DNA from: JAJCYL01 sp963664285
GTDB taxonomy: Bacteria > Bacteroidota > Bacteroidia > Cytophagales > Cyclobacteriaceae
Direction of reading: 5' to 3'
Length of the DNA: 64,000 nt
NCBI GenBank assembly: GCA_963664285.2
Contig: CAXXNX010000075.1
Span: forward strand, 1 to 64,000
A program made the position numbers and the translations under genes. Below are positions 29,891-39,991 of this stretch, in pieces (within the stretch, counting starts at the first letter, position 1; each line of letters opens with the position of its first letter). The notes below the pieces were generated by a model, which saw nothing but the letters and a program-made list of their open reading frames with translations, had not been told where the DNA came from and did no database searches.

Positions 29891-30415
29891 TTGTCTGATG
29901 TCAAAGACTTATCGGGTGGTGAATTTAATTTGAGCACTTTTAAGGAATTGTTTGATCAGTATTTCAAGCAAGTGAAGAATTTTATTTACTACAAATTGGG
30001 AGATGTAGATGCCGCTGAGGACATTGCACAGGAGTGTTTTGTGAAAGTTTGGGAGAATCGCCAGAAAGTTAAACCGGAATCTGCAAAAAGTTATCTCTAT
30101 ACGATAGCTAATAACCTTACAATTAATCAGTTAAAACGACAGAAGGTCATTTACAAGTTCCTGAGCCGTAAATCAAGACTCGAACATAATGAGAATCCGC
30201 AATTCCAAATGGAAATGGATGAATTTGATAGACACCTGCAGAACGCCATCGCCAGTCTTTCAGAAAAGCAGCGCATGGTATTCCTTATGAACAGAATTGA
30301 TAATCTCACCTATGCCGAAATTGCAGATCAATTGGGAATTTCTGTGAAAGCGGTGGAAAAACGCATGACAGGGGCTCTTGCCACTTTAAGATCAACTATC
30401 ACACAAAAGATATAG
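29891..30415 (+). CDS. ECF (sigma-70 family) RNA polymerase sigma factor
   Basis: A 174-residue sigma factor with a TTG start. Region 2 (FKELFDQYFKQVKNFIYYKLGDVDAAEDIAQECFVKVW) and region 4 (LSEKQRMVFLMNRIDNLTYAEIADQLGISVKAVEKRM) are both complete. Gene order (sigma, fecR, STN-type TonB receptor) is the FecI-type trans-envelope signalling arrangement, in which the receptor signals through FecR to free the sigma factor. Here a MITE and a 2-kb IS lie between it and fecR, and fecR and the receptor are broken, so the sigma factor may be orphaned. Confidence 0.93.
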   Translation: MSDVKDLSGGEFNLSTFKELFDQYFKQVKNFIYYKLGDVDAAEDIAQECFVKVWENRQKVKPESAKSYLYTIANNLTINQLKRQKVIYKFLSRKSRLEHNENPQFQMEMDEFDRHLQNAIASLSEKQRMVFLMNRIDNLTYAEIADQLGISVKAVEKRMTGALATLRSTITQKI

Positions 30416-30535
30416 TGGTGCCCTAAAACAGATGATAATTGCTGTCTGCAAGACATTCAGGATTATTCCCCACGATTTTGGTGATTACTGCTCCTTACGT
30501 TTAACATATTTTGCTTAAATTGGGGTAGCTAATTA

Positions 30536-30706
30536 GTGTCTCTAAGAAAACACACCTAAATTAAAAATTATTCTTATGGTTGATCTTTCCATTTTTTCTA
30601 ATCGATTGATACTCAGGTATTAACTCATAGAAAGAAAATGAAAATCTCATCCATAATAATTCATTTTATATATTTTGCTTAAATTGGGCTGTTTTCTTAG
30701 AGACAC
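30536..30706 (+). mobile_element. MITE 1 (171 bp)
   Basis: Same terminal inverted repeats GTGTCTCTAAGAAAACA as MITEs 2 and 3, with TAATTA at 30530-30535 and 30707-30712. It differs near its right end: seven bases seen in MITE 3 are replaced by sixteen that complete a 19-nt match to host DNA just upstream (30506-30524). Placed head-to-tail against the autonomous element with one shared TAATTA. Confidence 0.88.
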
Positions 30707-30712
30707 TAATTA

Positions 30713-32734
30713 GTGTCTGTATGAAAACAGGCTAATATGCTGATTATCCATCATATTCGTATTTTTTCCATCAAATCAGCGCTGAATTATTCTCGAATCT
30801 GATTCAGTAGAATTATCAAATTCACAAATATTATCAAGAACAGTTGCGTTGTAGCCTGTTAATTAGCCATTTGAAGGTTTTCCATTCAAAAACCCCAAAG
30901 AATTCACTTTGAGATTCGCAGGCTTTTTGGTCTGTCGGGGAGTAAAATCCCTGTCCTTTTTTTGTTCATTCAGTGTAGAAAAGAAACGATTTTTTCGGTT
31001 GGTTTATCAGGATTAATCATATATTGCATATAACCGATATAAATACAAACCATGAGGAAATCCTTCCAGCCCCAACTTACCCTGAGATGCACACCCATCG
31101 AGCAAGTAGAGGCTCCGGTGAAAACTAAAAGCCACTTAGCTGCCCTGGCAGCCGCCCTTCAATATATCTATGTCCAACCTGAATGGAACCAGCGTATTTT
31201 TGAATTACTTTCTTCCAAACTCATTGAGGGAAAGAAAAAGACGGGCCGTGAGGGTATGAGTCTGTGGGAGGTCTTCGTATTGGCCCAGGTGCGCCTGTGC
31301 ATGAACATCTCTTACGATGAGTTACACCATATCTCCAATTACGACACGTTGGTACGGGGCATTATGGGGGTGCTACCTACCGACTACTCTGTGGGCAAAC
31401 AGTATAAGTACCAGAACATTTATGACAATGTGACCTTGCTGGACGATGAACTGCTCATCGGCATCAATGATGTAATCGTAGCAGCAGGTCACCAGGTGTT
31501 TAAAAAAAAAGGAAAAACCGGAGGGGAGGAAGTTGCCTTGCGTTGCAAGACCGATAGTTTCGTGGTAGAAACCGACACCCACTTTCCTACCGACTACAAC
31601 CTGCTATGGGACAGTGCCAGAAAGTGTATAGATGTAGCTGATTTATTGGTCTCAAAAAGGTATTTTACTGGCTGGCGTAAGTCCGGGGATTGGCGCAGAT
31701 CCCTCAAAAGGCTGATGCGCAGCGTGGGCAGGACCACCGGCTCAGGAGGAAAAAACAAAGAGGAGCGGGTAGAGCAGGCTGCCACTTCCTATCTGACTAA
31801 AGCCCGTGCTTTGAGCAAGAAAGTGGGCCAAATGTTGGAAAAACATCAGGGAAACTCTATCGAGGAGTTCGCAGCCCTGATGGCATTGACCTATTATCTT
31901 GAGATGTTGGAAAAGCACATCGAGTTGCTCGACAGGCGGTTGATCAGAGCAGAGACCATTCCCCATGCCGAAAAAGTCTTTTCCATCTTTCAACCTTATG
32001 CCGAAATGATCAAAAAAGGCAAACTGCACCCCAATGTGGAGATCGGTAAGAATCTGGCCATCACTTCGGATCAATACCATTTACTCATAGACTGGCAAAT
32101 AGCTGAAAAACAAACCGACAACCAACTTACCCTATCAATTGCCCGGCGTATCGCTGAGAAATACCCCATCCAAAGCCTGAGCACCGACAAGGGGTTTTCC
32201 GATAAAGAGGATAAAGCAACTCTGCAAACCTTCATCCCAGAAGTGATCATGCCTAAAAAGGGTAGGTTAAACAAAGAAGAAAAAGCCATCGAATCAGCGC
32301 CAGCCTTCAAAAGGTTGAAAAACAAGCATTCTGCTATCGAATCCAACATTAATGAGCTGGAACACCGGGGATTGGACCGATGCCCGAACCGTACCCGCAA
32401 AACTTTCAATAGCTACATCGGGTTGGCCATTACTGCCTACAACCTTCACAAGATCGGGCGTAAACTCCAGGCTGACCGTCTGGCCGCCCAGCAGCAAGCC
32501 AATTGCCAGAAACAAGCAGCTTAATCACCTTTTAGCTGTTTAATAAGGATTAGGCACTGGCAGAAGTGCGTCCTGGCCAGGCTAAAACCCGGCTATTTTT
32601 ATCAAAAACCATCAAAAACAATGAATAAAAGCAAAGTCACCCTTTATTAGTCAGCAAGGTGAGTGATTTTTTCATTGTTCCATTTTAAGCAATATTTTAA
32701 TACGACCTAAAACTCGCTGTTTTCTTAGAGACAC
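30713..32734 (+). mobile_element. Autonomous DDE insertion sequence (ISNCY-like), partner of the MITEs
   Basis: 2,022 bp. Left end GTGTCTGTATGAAAACAGG, right end in reverse GTGTCTCTAAGAAAACAGC, flanked by TAATTA on both sides (30707-30712 and 32735-32740). It contains one transposase gene and about 340 bp of non-coding leader. The right-end sequence is identical to the MITE termini. Family name is from recollection of similar transposases and is less certain than the boundaries. Confidence 0.85.
31052..32524 (+). CDS. DDE transposase (ISNCY-like)
   Basis: A 490-residue transposase. A putative catalytic triad is visible: ETDTHFPTDYNLLWDSARK (first Asp), LSTDKGFSDKED (second Asp) and AIESNINELEHRGLDRCP (Glu). 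N-terminal helical region includes LWEVFVLAQVRLCMNISYDEL. The layout matches IS5/IS1182-like and ISNCY transposases. It probably also mobilises the three MITEs, which share its ends. Confidence 0.88.
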   Translation: MRKSFQPQLTLRCTPIEQVEAPVKTKSHLAALAAALQYIYVQPEWNQRIFELLSSKLIEGKKKTGREGMSLWEVFVLAQVRLCMNISYDELHHISNYDTLVRGIMGVLPTDYSVGKQYKYQNIYDNVTLLDDELLIGINDVIVAAGHQVFKKKGKTGGEEVALRCKTDSFVVETDTHFPTDYNLLWDSARKCIDVADLLVSKRYFTGWRKSGDWRRSLKRLMRSVGRTTGSGGKNKEERVEQAATSYLTKARALSKKVGQMLEKHQGNSIEEFAALMALTYYLEMLEKHIELLDRRLIRAETIPHAEKVFSIFQPYAEMIKKGKLHPNVEIGKNLAITSDQYHLLIDWQIAEKQTDNQLTLSIARRIAEKYPIQSLSTDKGFSDKEDKATLQTFIPEVIMPKKGRLNKEEKAIESAPAFKRLKNKHSAIESNINELEHRGLDRCPNRTRKTFNSYIGLAITAYNLHKIGRKLQADRLAAQQQANCQKQAA

Positions 32735-34502
32735 TAATTAGGTTAAAATGAATTCAAAAGAAGAGGTAATTAAAAAAGTTCTTGAAGGAACTGTGAGTCT
32801 GGATGAACTGCAGGGAAAAGAGAAAGATTTTTTTGAAAGCGAGGAGGAGATAAACGACTTGGAGAAAATTCTGACAACTGCACAGCAATGGCAATCCCCC
32901 CACAGCCAGATAATTGATAGCAGTTGGAATCAAATATTAAACAGGACAGCGCCGCACAAAGAGAAACGACAAAGAGGCTTAGGGTGGCTTCCTTGGGCTG
33001 CAGTCGTTTCTCTTATTCTGATGGTCAGTTACTTCATCAACTCCTCAGATAGTAGGGTGGCATTTGAAAGTGGAATTGGAGAAATTAGAGAACTTAGTTT
33101 ACCTGATGGTACCGGTGTTACGCTCAATGCATTGTCGTCAATTTCTTATAACGAGAATTGGGATGTGGCACGGAAAGTGTGGTTATCAGGTAAGGCAAGG
33201 TTTGATGTTGCCAGGGGAACAACTTTTGAAGTTATTACGGAAAAATATGTAACAACAGTGCTGGGAACCTCATTTGATGTGTCTTATGAAGATGAAACAA
33301 TTGAAGTGAGTTGCTATTCAGGGAAGGTTGAAGTGTCTGATGGTAGTCAACGTCAAATTCTGACTGCTGGTGAGCGTGCTTTCGTGGAAAATGGTAAACT
33401 AGTTGCAACTGAGTTTAATGTAGAGGCAACACGCAAGTGGATAACCGGTGAATTTTACTTTGAGAACGCTCCATTTGAAAAAGTTGTTAATGATTTAACC
33501 CGCATTATTCATAGGCCACCAATTTTGGGATTAATAATGGGTTGCTAACTATTTTTGATTGGAGTGTATGTATTAATTTGAAGATCAACCAGGTTTCTGG
33601 ATCTCAAAGGACATTAGAGCGTTTTTTTGTTAGAATTTTTCAATTTTCAGTCAAAGCTCTATTGTGTTCTTATGGAAGAACATTTTTTTGATTAAACCAA
33701 ACTGTTTAACTGATCGGTCAGTTCACCGTAAGCAAATCGCCCAGCAGGTATTGATATCTAAAGGCTCTTGAGAATTGTATTGTCAATGATCTTTTCCTTT
33801 CTTTCAGGCACGCCCCAACCTTCATCAGGTAAAGCCGGATATTGTCCACTTGCCATCGTTTAGCAAAGTGGTGTTTTGTTTTGGCAATTAATAATTTAAT
33901 CTGCCGGAACATTTCATAACAGAGGGTAGCGATGATTAAACGCATGAAATTGGCCCAGTAGCGATGACAGGAAAGCCGGTCGGAATAAGTCATGTTTTTG
34001 AGTTCCTTTATTCGATTTTCACTGGCATCACCTCGCTTGACATAAAAATCAAAGTAAATCTGTTGAGCGGTCATCGCTTCAAAGTTGCTCACAAAGTAAC
34101 GGACATTCATTCCTTTTCCGGTAGACTCCACTTTGGCGTACAGCTTTTCAGAACGATCCCAGCTTTTGGCCTGGTAAGTAAACGGGCCAACAAACTCTTG
34201 ATGTTTGATGATTTTTGAAGCATATTCCTTTTTTACTTCAATGATAGTCTGTTTGGTAAAAGTCTTTAAAACTTCATTACTACTAATACCTAAACAAAAT
34301 TGAAGGTCAAACTGCTTAGCTATCCGATAAAAAGATGCTCCTGAAAAGCCACTATCCGCTCGAATAAGGATCTTTACTGAGGGCAGTTTTTTTCTGATTT
34401 TAATGACAATCCTTTTCAATAAGGCCACAAACCATTTGTTGGAGTGACAATTGCCCGGACGTAGTACTGGTAAAATGACCTGACCGGTGTTCCCGTCCTT
34501 AA

Positions 34503-36123
34503 CCCGAAAAATTCATAGTAGACAATAAAAAACAGGCATAAATTGCTTATATTGAGATAGTTAGACAACAAAATAAGCAATTAATTTATGCCTGAATATA
34601 AGGAAAAAGATACCGTATTTTATCGAGGAAAACAAGCTTTTAAATTTGATTTTTCAGCATCAGCGATTAGCTCAGACGGAGCGATATTGTTAAGTGAAAA
34701 AGTAGAGAGAAAGACTGGTCTATTAAAAAGCTTCGCCGCACTGATTCCTGACTATCGAAACCCCTTTTTTATCGAATACACTTATGAAGAAATGCTTCGC
34801 CAACGGGTGTTTTTAATGATGCAGGGCTATCAGGATTGCAATGACGAACAAAAACTCCGAGAGGATCCGGTGATCCGTAAAGTACTAGATAGCGGATTAT
34901 GTTCCCAGCCTACTTTAAGTCGATTTGAAAACAAGGCCGATCGGAGTCTGATCTACCAGATGAGTCAATGGTTTGTAGACCGTTATGTAGAGGAGTTGAA
35001 AGAGAAGACTGGTCAAATCATCATTGATGTAGATGGTACCGATGACCCTACTCATGGATCCCAACAACTCAGTTTGTATAATGGCTATTATGGACAGACT
35101 ATGTACCATGAGTTGTTCTTTAAGGACGGGAACACCGGTCAGGTCATTTTACCAGTACTACGTCCGGGCAATTGTCACTCCAACAAATGGTTTGTGGCCT
35201 TATTGAAAAGGATTGTCATTAAAATCAGAAAAAAACTGCCCTCAGTAAAGATCCTTATTCGAGCGGATAGTGGCTTTTCAGGAGCATCTTTTTATCGGAT
35301 AGCTAAGCAGTTTGACCTTCAATTTTGTTTAGGTATTAGTAGTAATGAAGTTTTAAAGACTTTTACCAAACAGACTATCATTGAAGTAAAAAAGGAATAT
35401 GCTTCAAAAATCATCAAACATCAAGAGTTTGTTGGCCCGTTTACTTACCAGGCCAAAAGCTGGGATCGTTCTGAAAAGCTGTACGCCAAAGTGGAGTCTA
35501 CCGGAAAAGGAATGAATGTCCGTTACTTTGTGAGCAACTTTGAAGCGATGACCGCTCAACAGATTTACTTTGATTTTTATGTCAAGCGAGGTGATGCCAG
35601 TGAAAATCGAATAAAGGAACTCAAAAACATGACTTATTCCGACCGGCTTTCCTGTCATCGCTACTGGGCCAATTTCATGCGTTTAATCATCGCTACCCTC
35701 TGTTATGAAATGTTCCGGCAGATTAAATTATTAATTGCCAAAACAAAACACCACTTTGCTAAACGATGGCAAGTGGACAATATCCGGCTTTACCTGATGA
35801 AGGTTGGGGCGTGCCTGAAAGAAAGGAAAAGATCATTGACAATACAATTCTCAAGAGCCTTTAGATATCAATACCTGCTGGGCGATTTGCTTACGGTGAA
35901 CTGACCGATCAGTTAAACAGTTTAGTTTAATCAAAAAAATGTTCTTCCATAAGAACACAATAGAGCTTTGACTGAAAATTGAAAAATTCTAACAAAAAAA
36001 CGCTCTAATGTCCTTTGAAATCCAGAAACCTGGTTGATCTTCAAATTAATACATACACTCCAATCAAAAATAGTTAGCAACCCATTATTAATCCCAAAAT
36101 TGGTGGCCTATGAATAATGCGGG
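34503..36123 (+). mobile_element. IS1380-type element, copy 8 (intact, inside copy 7)
   Basis: 1,621 bp between TTAA at 34499-34502 and 36124-36127. It uses the same internal TTAA (before GGACGGGAAC) as copy 5 in copy 6. Variant A-G after the stop. Confidence 0.96.
34588..35904 (+). CDS. IS1380-family transposase (copy 8)
   Basis: Intact 438-residue transposase, reading identical to copy 3. Confidence 0.95.
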   Translation: MPEYKEKDTVFYRGKQAFKFDFSASAISSDGAILLSEKVERKTGLLKSFAALIPDYRNPFFIEYTYEEMLRQRVFLMMQGYQDCNDEQKLREDPVIRKVLDSGLCSQPTLSRFENKADRSLIYQMSQWFVDRYVEELKEKTGQIIIDVDGTDDPTHGSQQLSLYNGYYGQTMYHELFFKDGNTGQVILPVLRPGNCHSNKWFVALLKRIVIKIRKKLPSVKILIRADSGFSGASFYRIAKQFDLQFCLGISSNEVLKTFTKQTIIEVKKEYASKIIKHQEFVGPFTYQAKSWDRSEKLYAKVESTGKGMNVRYFVSNFEAMTAQQIYFDFYVKRGDASENRIKELKNMTYSDRLSCHRYWANFMRLIIATLCYEMFRQIKLLIAKTKHHFAKRWQVDNIRLYLMKVGACLKERKRSLTIQFSRAFRYQYLLGDLLTVN

Positions 36124-36907
36124 TTAAAGAACAACTCATGGTACATAGTCTGTCCATAATAGCCATTATACAAACTGAGTTGTTGGGATCCATGAGTAGG
36201 GTCATCGGTACCATCTACATCAATGATGATTTGACCAGTCTTCTCTTTCAACTCCTCTACATAACGGTCTACAAACCATTGACTCATCTGGTAGATCAGA
36301 CTCCGATCGGCCTTGTTTTCAAATCGACTTAAAGTAGGCTGGGAACATAATCCGCTATCTAGTACTTTACGGATCACCGGATCCTCTCGGAGTTTTTGTT
36401 CGTCATTGCAATCCTGATAGCCCTGCATCATTAAAAACACCCGTTGGCGAAGCATTTCTTCATAAGTGTATTCGATAAAAAAGGGGTTTCGATAGTCAGG
36501 AATCAGTGCGGCGAAGCTTTTTAATAGACCAGTCTTTCTCTCTACTTTTTCACTTAACAATATCGCTCCGTCTGAGCTAATCGCTGATGCTGAAAAATCA
36601 AATTTAAAAGCTTGTTTTCCTCGATAAAATACGGTATCTTTTTCCTTATATTCAGGCATAAATTAATTGCTTATTTTGTTGTCTAACTATCTCAATATAA
36701 GCAATTTATGCCTGTTTTTTATTGTCTACTATGAATTTTTCGGGTTAAGAAAACAATTTGATCTTGAGATCAGCGGGTTCTCAAATGATAACCGACGCTA
36801 CAAGGGATATTTTTATAAAGACGATCTTAAAGAAGCGTTGGATTTAGTTTTCAAACCTATGGGTTATGATTATAAGTTGGATGGACAGCAGGTGGTAGTA
36901 AAGTAAT

Positions 36908-39553
36908 GTGAAGAGATTTTTTACCATATTGACCATATTGTTGATGGCTTTTTCTCTGCATGCACAGGAGAAGAAAGCTCCTCTTATTGATGTGCTCCGT
37001 GACATAGAAGATAAATTTCAAGTACGGTTTGCTTACGATTACCAGCTAGCTTCAAACTCCATAGTTACTCAACCCGATTATTCACTTCCACTCAATGAAG
37101 CGCTGAACAATATCTTTGCATTTGGTAACCTTACTTATCAGTCTGGCAACAGGGTAATTATTATTAAGCCCCGGGCTATAAACGTGCCTAAGGAAAAAGC
37201 AAGATCAATTTTTCAGTTCTCAGGTTTTATAAGGGATAAATTAACTGGCGAACCTCTGCAGAATGCCACAATACATATAATTTCTACCCGGCAATTTGGA
37301 ACCAGCAATATGCAGGGATTCTTTACATTGAAGAATGTACCCTCTGATACTTCAAAGATTGAAATTAAATATTTAGGATATAAAAGTACTATTATTCAGC
37401 CTGACCAATTTGACAGAGGCCTGGTCCAGATTAGACTAACCACAAAGCCGTCTATGCTTGATCCTGTGGTGGTTAACGATCAAATACAGACCTTCACGAT
37501 TAATTCAGCTGCCAGCGCCATCAGTATGAATCCTGGTAGCACACAGCTATTCTCAGGTTTTGGTCAACCAGATATCATAAGGTCAATACAACTATTACCT
37601 GGAGTAGCCGCAAGTAATGAGACTTCATCAGGATTATCAATCAGGGGTGGGAGTTCTGATCAAAACCTCGTGCTATTTGATGGCTTCTCTGTATTCAACC
37701 TCGGCCATTTTTTCGGAACATTAAGCGCTTTTAATACTAATGTGATAGGCAGCGTTGATCTTTTTAAGGGTGGTTTTGGAGCTGGATATGGCGGTCGCGT
37801 AAGTAGCATACTTGAAATCAAAAGTAGAGAGGTTGATTTTGGTGGTAGAACCAGGGGGAGTATTGGCTTTAATTTGATGAGCGCTAACCTGATGGTGGAG
37901 ACAGCTGTCTCTGATAATATCACTTTTATTATTGGTGGCAGACGTTCTTACTCTGATCTGATAAAAACCAATGTTTTCAATAGCATTACTGATAATTTAA
38001 AGAAAAACAGGCCCAGCGAGATTTCAAATTTTGGCAGGAAAAGTTTCATTGAGAATGTCAATCCTGAATTTGGATATTATGATGTAAATGCCAAAGTGAA
38101 TGTGAAACTGAAGGAGGGACAGAAACTGGGCATTAGTTTTTATAACAGTGGGGACGATCTTCGTGTCATAGATAATGACTTGCTTAATAACGAATCGACG
38201 GATATCTTTTACGATCAACGATACAAGGAGCTAACTTCCTGGGGCAATACCGGTGCGAGTATTAATTACGAATTCCAGTGGATGCCACTGTTGACAAGCC
38301 ATGTGACATTGGCTCACTCAAGCTCCTTCCGATCATATGAATTAGACTATTTCCTTGATTTTCATGGAGACGGTTTTTCCTACTACAAAGACCTAAACCT
38401 GAAGGATAAAAACCTTATCAGCGAAAGTTCAATTAGGTTTGACAACCACTACCAAATAGATCGCAACAGCGTATTGGAATTCGGTTTGTTTAGTATCAAT
38501 AATAATATTGAATATCACAATTCCTTTGATTTAAGCATTCGTAGCGAGTCTCTCCGGGAAAGCGCCAATCAATTCGGAATTTATATTCAGCAGACCTATA
38601 GCCCATTACCAAAGGTTTCACTTACTGGTGGCTTGAGAGGTACCTATTACTTAGGAACGGACAACACTTATCTTGAACCAAGAGTGACGTTAAGCTACAA
38701 ACCTATTCCTGCTGTCAATCTCAAAGGCGCAGTAGGTCGTTATTATCAGTTCATCAGTCAGGTGACCTCTAATAATCCCTTTGCAACTCAGAGATCATTC
38801 TGGCTGGTTTCAGACGGCGTAAATGTAGCAACCATCAGATCCAATCACTTTATTGGAGGAGTGACTATCGAAAGCAACGTTGCAACAATTGACATTGAGG
38901 GCTATCACAAAACTTTAGGTGGTTTGACTACCTATGCGCTGGATTCCGGGTTTCAGGTTTTAGGGAATGATGAACAAAAAAGTGCGCTCTATATGGGTAG
39001 TGGTAGTGTAAAAGGCATGGATGTGATGGTCTCAAGAGATTTCGGTAAGCTTTCCACGTGGGTTTCTTATTCTCTAAGTTATGCCCATAACAAATTCCAG
39101 AATGTCAACAATGGGGTCGAGTATAACGCAAACTAGGATCAGCGCCACGAATTGAAATGGGTGAATTCAATTAGGGCAGGTAAATGGGAGTTCTCCGGCA
39201 CATTCGTTTACGGGTCAGGACGTCCTTATACCGGATTCCCATTTGAGGTTGGTGAATCCGTGCTAGGAGAGGACATAGTGAATCAGTTGATACTAGGAGG
39301 GGCAGATACGAATAATTTAAGCATACCAGCTTACCACAGGCTGGATCTCGGAATTACATATACCACTGATTTTGGTAAATACACCGGTGGAAAAATGGGA
39401 ATTAACTTCTTCAATCTTTATAACCGCACTAATATCAGGGATATCAGATACGATTTTGAGGTCAATCTTGACAATAAGTTACTTGTAGTTGGAGAGAAAA
39501 GGCTCCAATTGTTGGAATTCACACCTTCCCTCTACTTTAAGTTTTACTTTTGA
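36908..39553 (+). pseudogene. STN-type TonB-dependent receptor with in-frame stop
   Basis: GTG start directly after fecR. Signal peptide (residues 1-20), STN domain (about 25-90, LIDVLRDIEDKFQVRFAYDY), a carboxypeptidase-like domain (SGFIRDKLTGEPLQNATIHI), plug (SGLSIRGGSSDQNLVLFDGF) and 22-strand-type barrel ending in ...LEFTPSLYFKFYF. A TAG at 39134-39136 interrupts the barrel at NGVEYNAN; reading continues in the same frame (DQRHELKWVNSIRAGKWEFS) to 39553, 881 codons in all. One base change, from a tyrosine codon, would explain it. The STN domain shows it was meant to signal through the neighbouring FecR. Truncated, it would lack the last barrel strands and not assemble. Confidence 0.9.
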
Positions 39554-39651
39554 ACCTGAGTTCGACTTAACAAACAACAAAAACCGTCATTCAGAAAAGT
39601 AACATTTTGGGCCAAAGTGCACAAATTGAAATGATAACCAAGATTTTATCA

Positions 39652-39769
39652 AACACCCCTCTGAATCTCCCCTCAAAGGGAGACTTGTATTCGTTTTGTA
39701 GCTAGAATAGTTCAAATTAAACGAGATCAAACTCCCCCCTTGAGAGAGGGGGGGGTACGGGGGGTGTTA
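39652..39769. repeat. REP-like intergenic repeat, family A copy 2
   Basis: About 118 bp: AACACCCCTCTGAATCTCCC at the left and GGGGGTACGGGGGGTGTT at the right form imperfect inverted ends. Follows the receptor gene. Confidence 0.75.
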
Positions 39770-39964
39770 GCAACGTTACCCGTCCTGAAAACATGACAAG
39801 TTTTTCTGTCATTGGCAGGCTTCTGGGTAGATTTCTTACCGGGCTTTCAAACACAATGCCCTCCCAAAAGCCCTTGTGTGCGCCTACGCTGTAGAAGCTT
39901 TCTCCGGTGGCCGAAAGCCTCTGGCGAATGACTTGGCGTAAGCGAGGTGACGATTAAAAGGTTT
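39770..39964. other. Non-coding stretch, no feature recognised
   Basis: GC-richer than its surroundings, with stops in all frames I followed. It lies between the family A repeat and the IS110 right end. It could be a remnant of the lost 3' part of the adjacent sigma-factor locus, but I see no matching protein sequence. Confidence 0.4.
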
Positions 39965-39991
39965 TTTTGTTTTTATCTCGATTTCTATGGT

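Larger units (their letters stand above)
33718..36659 (-). pseudogene. IS1380 transposase of copy 7, split by copy 8
   Basis: N-terminal 179 codons or so lie at 36128-36659 and the C-terminal part at 33718-34498. The frame is restored if copy 8 and one TTAA are removed. The DDE residues D147 on one side and D227 and E339 on the other are separated, so no active enzyme is made. Confidence 0.9.
33499..36744 (-). mobile_element. IS1380-type element, copy 7 (complete but split by copy 8)
   Basis: Reversed element, outer flanks TTAA at 33495-33498 and 36745-36748, inserted in fecR. Its two parts (33499-34498 and 36128-36744) together make a full 1,621-bp copy; copy 8 lies at its internal TTAA in the opposite orientation. 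Because the two copies are inverted, direct-repeat deletion could not remove sequence, so the nested state is preserved in full. Variant G-G. Confidence 0.95.
32748..36906 (+). pseudogene. fecR-type anti-sigma factor, split by two nested IS1380 copies
   Basis: Joining 32748-33498 to 36749-36906 restores a 302-residue frame. It has a cytoplasmic sigma-binding N-terminus, one membrane helix (GWLPWAAVVSLILMVSYFIN, about residues 83-102), a periplasmic FecR domain (RELSLPDGTGVTLNALSSI, then WLSGKARFDV), and a DUF4974-type C-terminus; the restored junction reads FEKVVNDLRKQFDLEISGF. That domain contacts the receptor's STN domain, and it is the part now cut off. Sits between the sigma factor and the receptor. 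Confidence 0.92.

Noticed and set aside
31373..32515. Several antisense frames of 60-112 codons within the ISNCY-like transposase gene
   Set aside because: Shadow frames of the real transposase, with no start context or recognised domain.
39770..39964. GC-richer non-coding stretch as a possible structured RNA or sigma-gene remnant
   Set aside because: No consistent helix set and no frame matching the missing part of the sigma gene.
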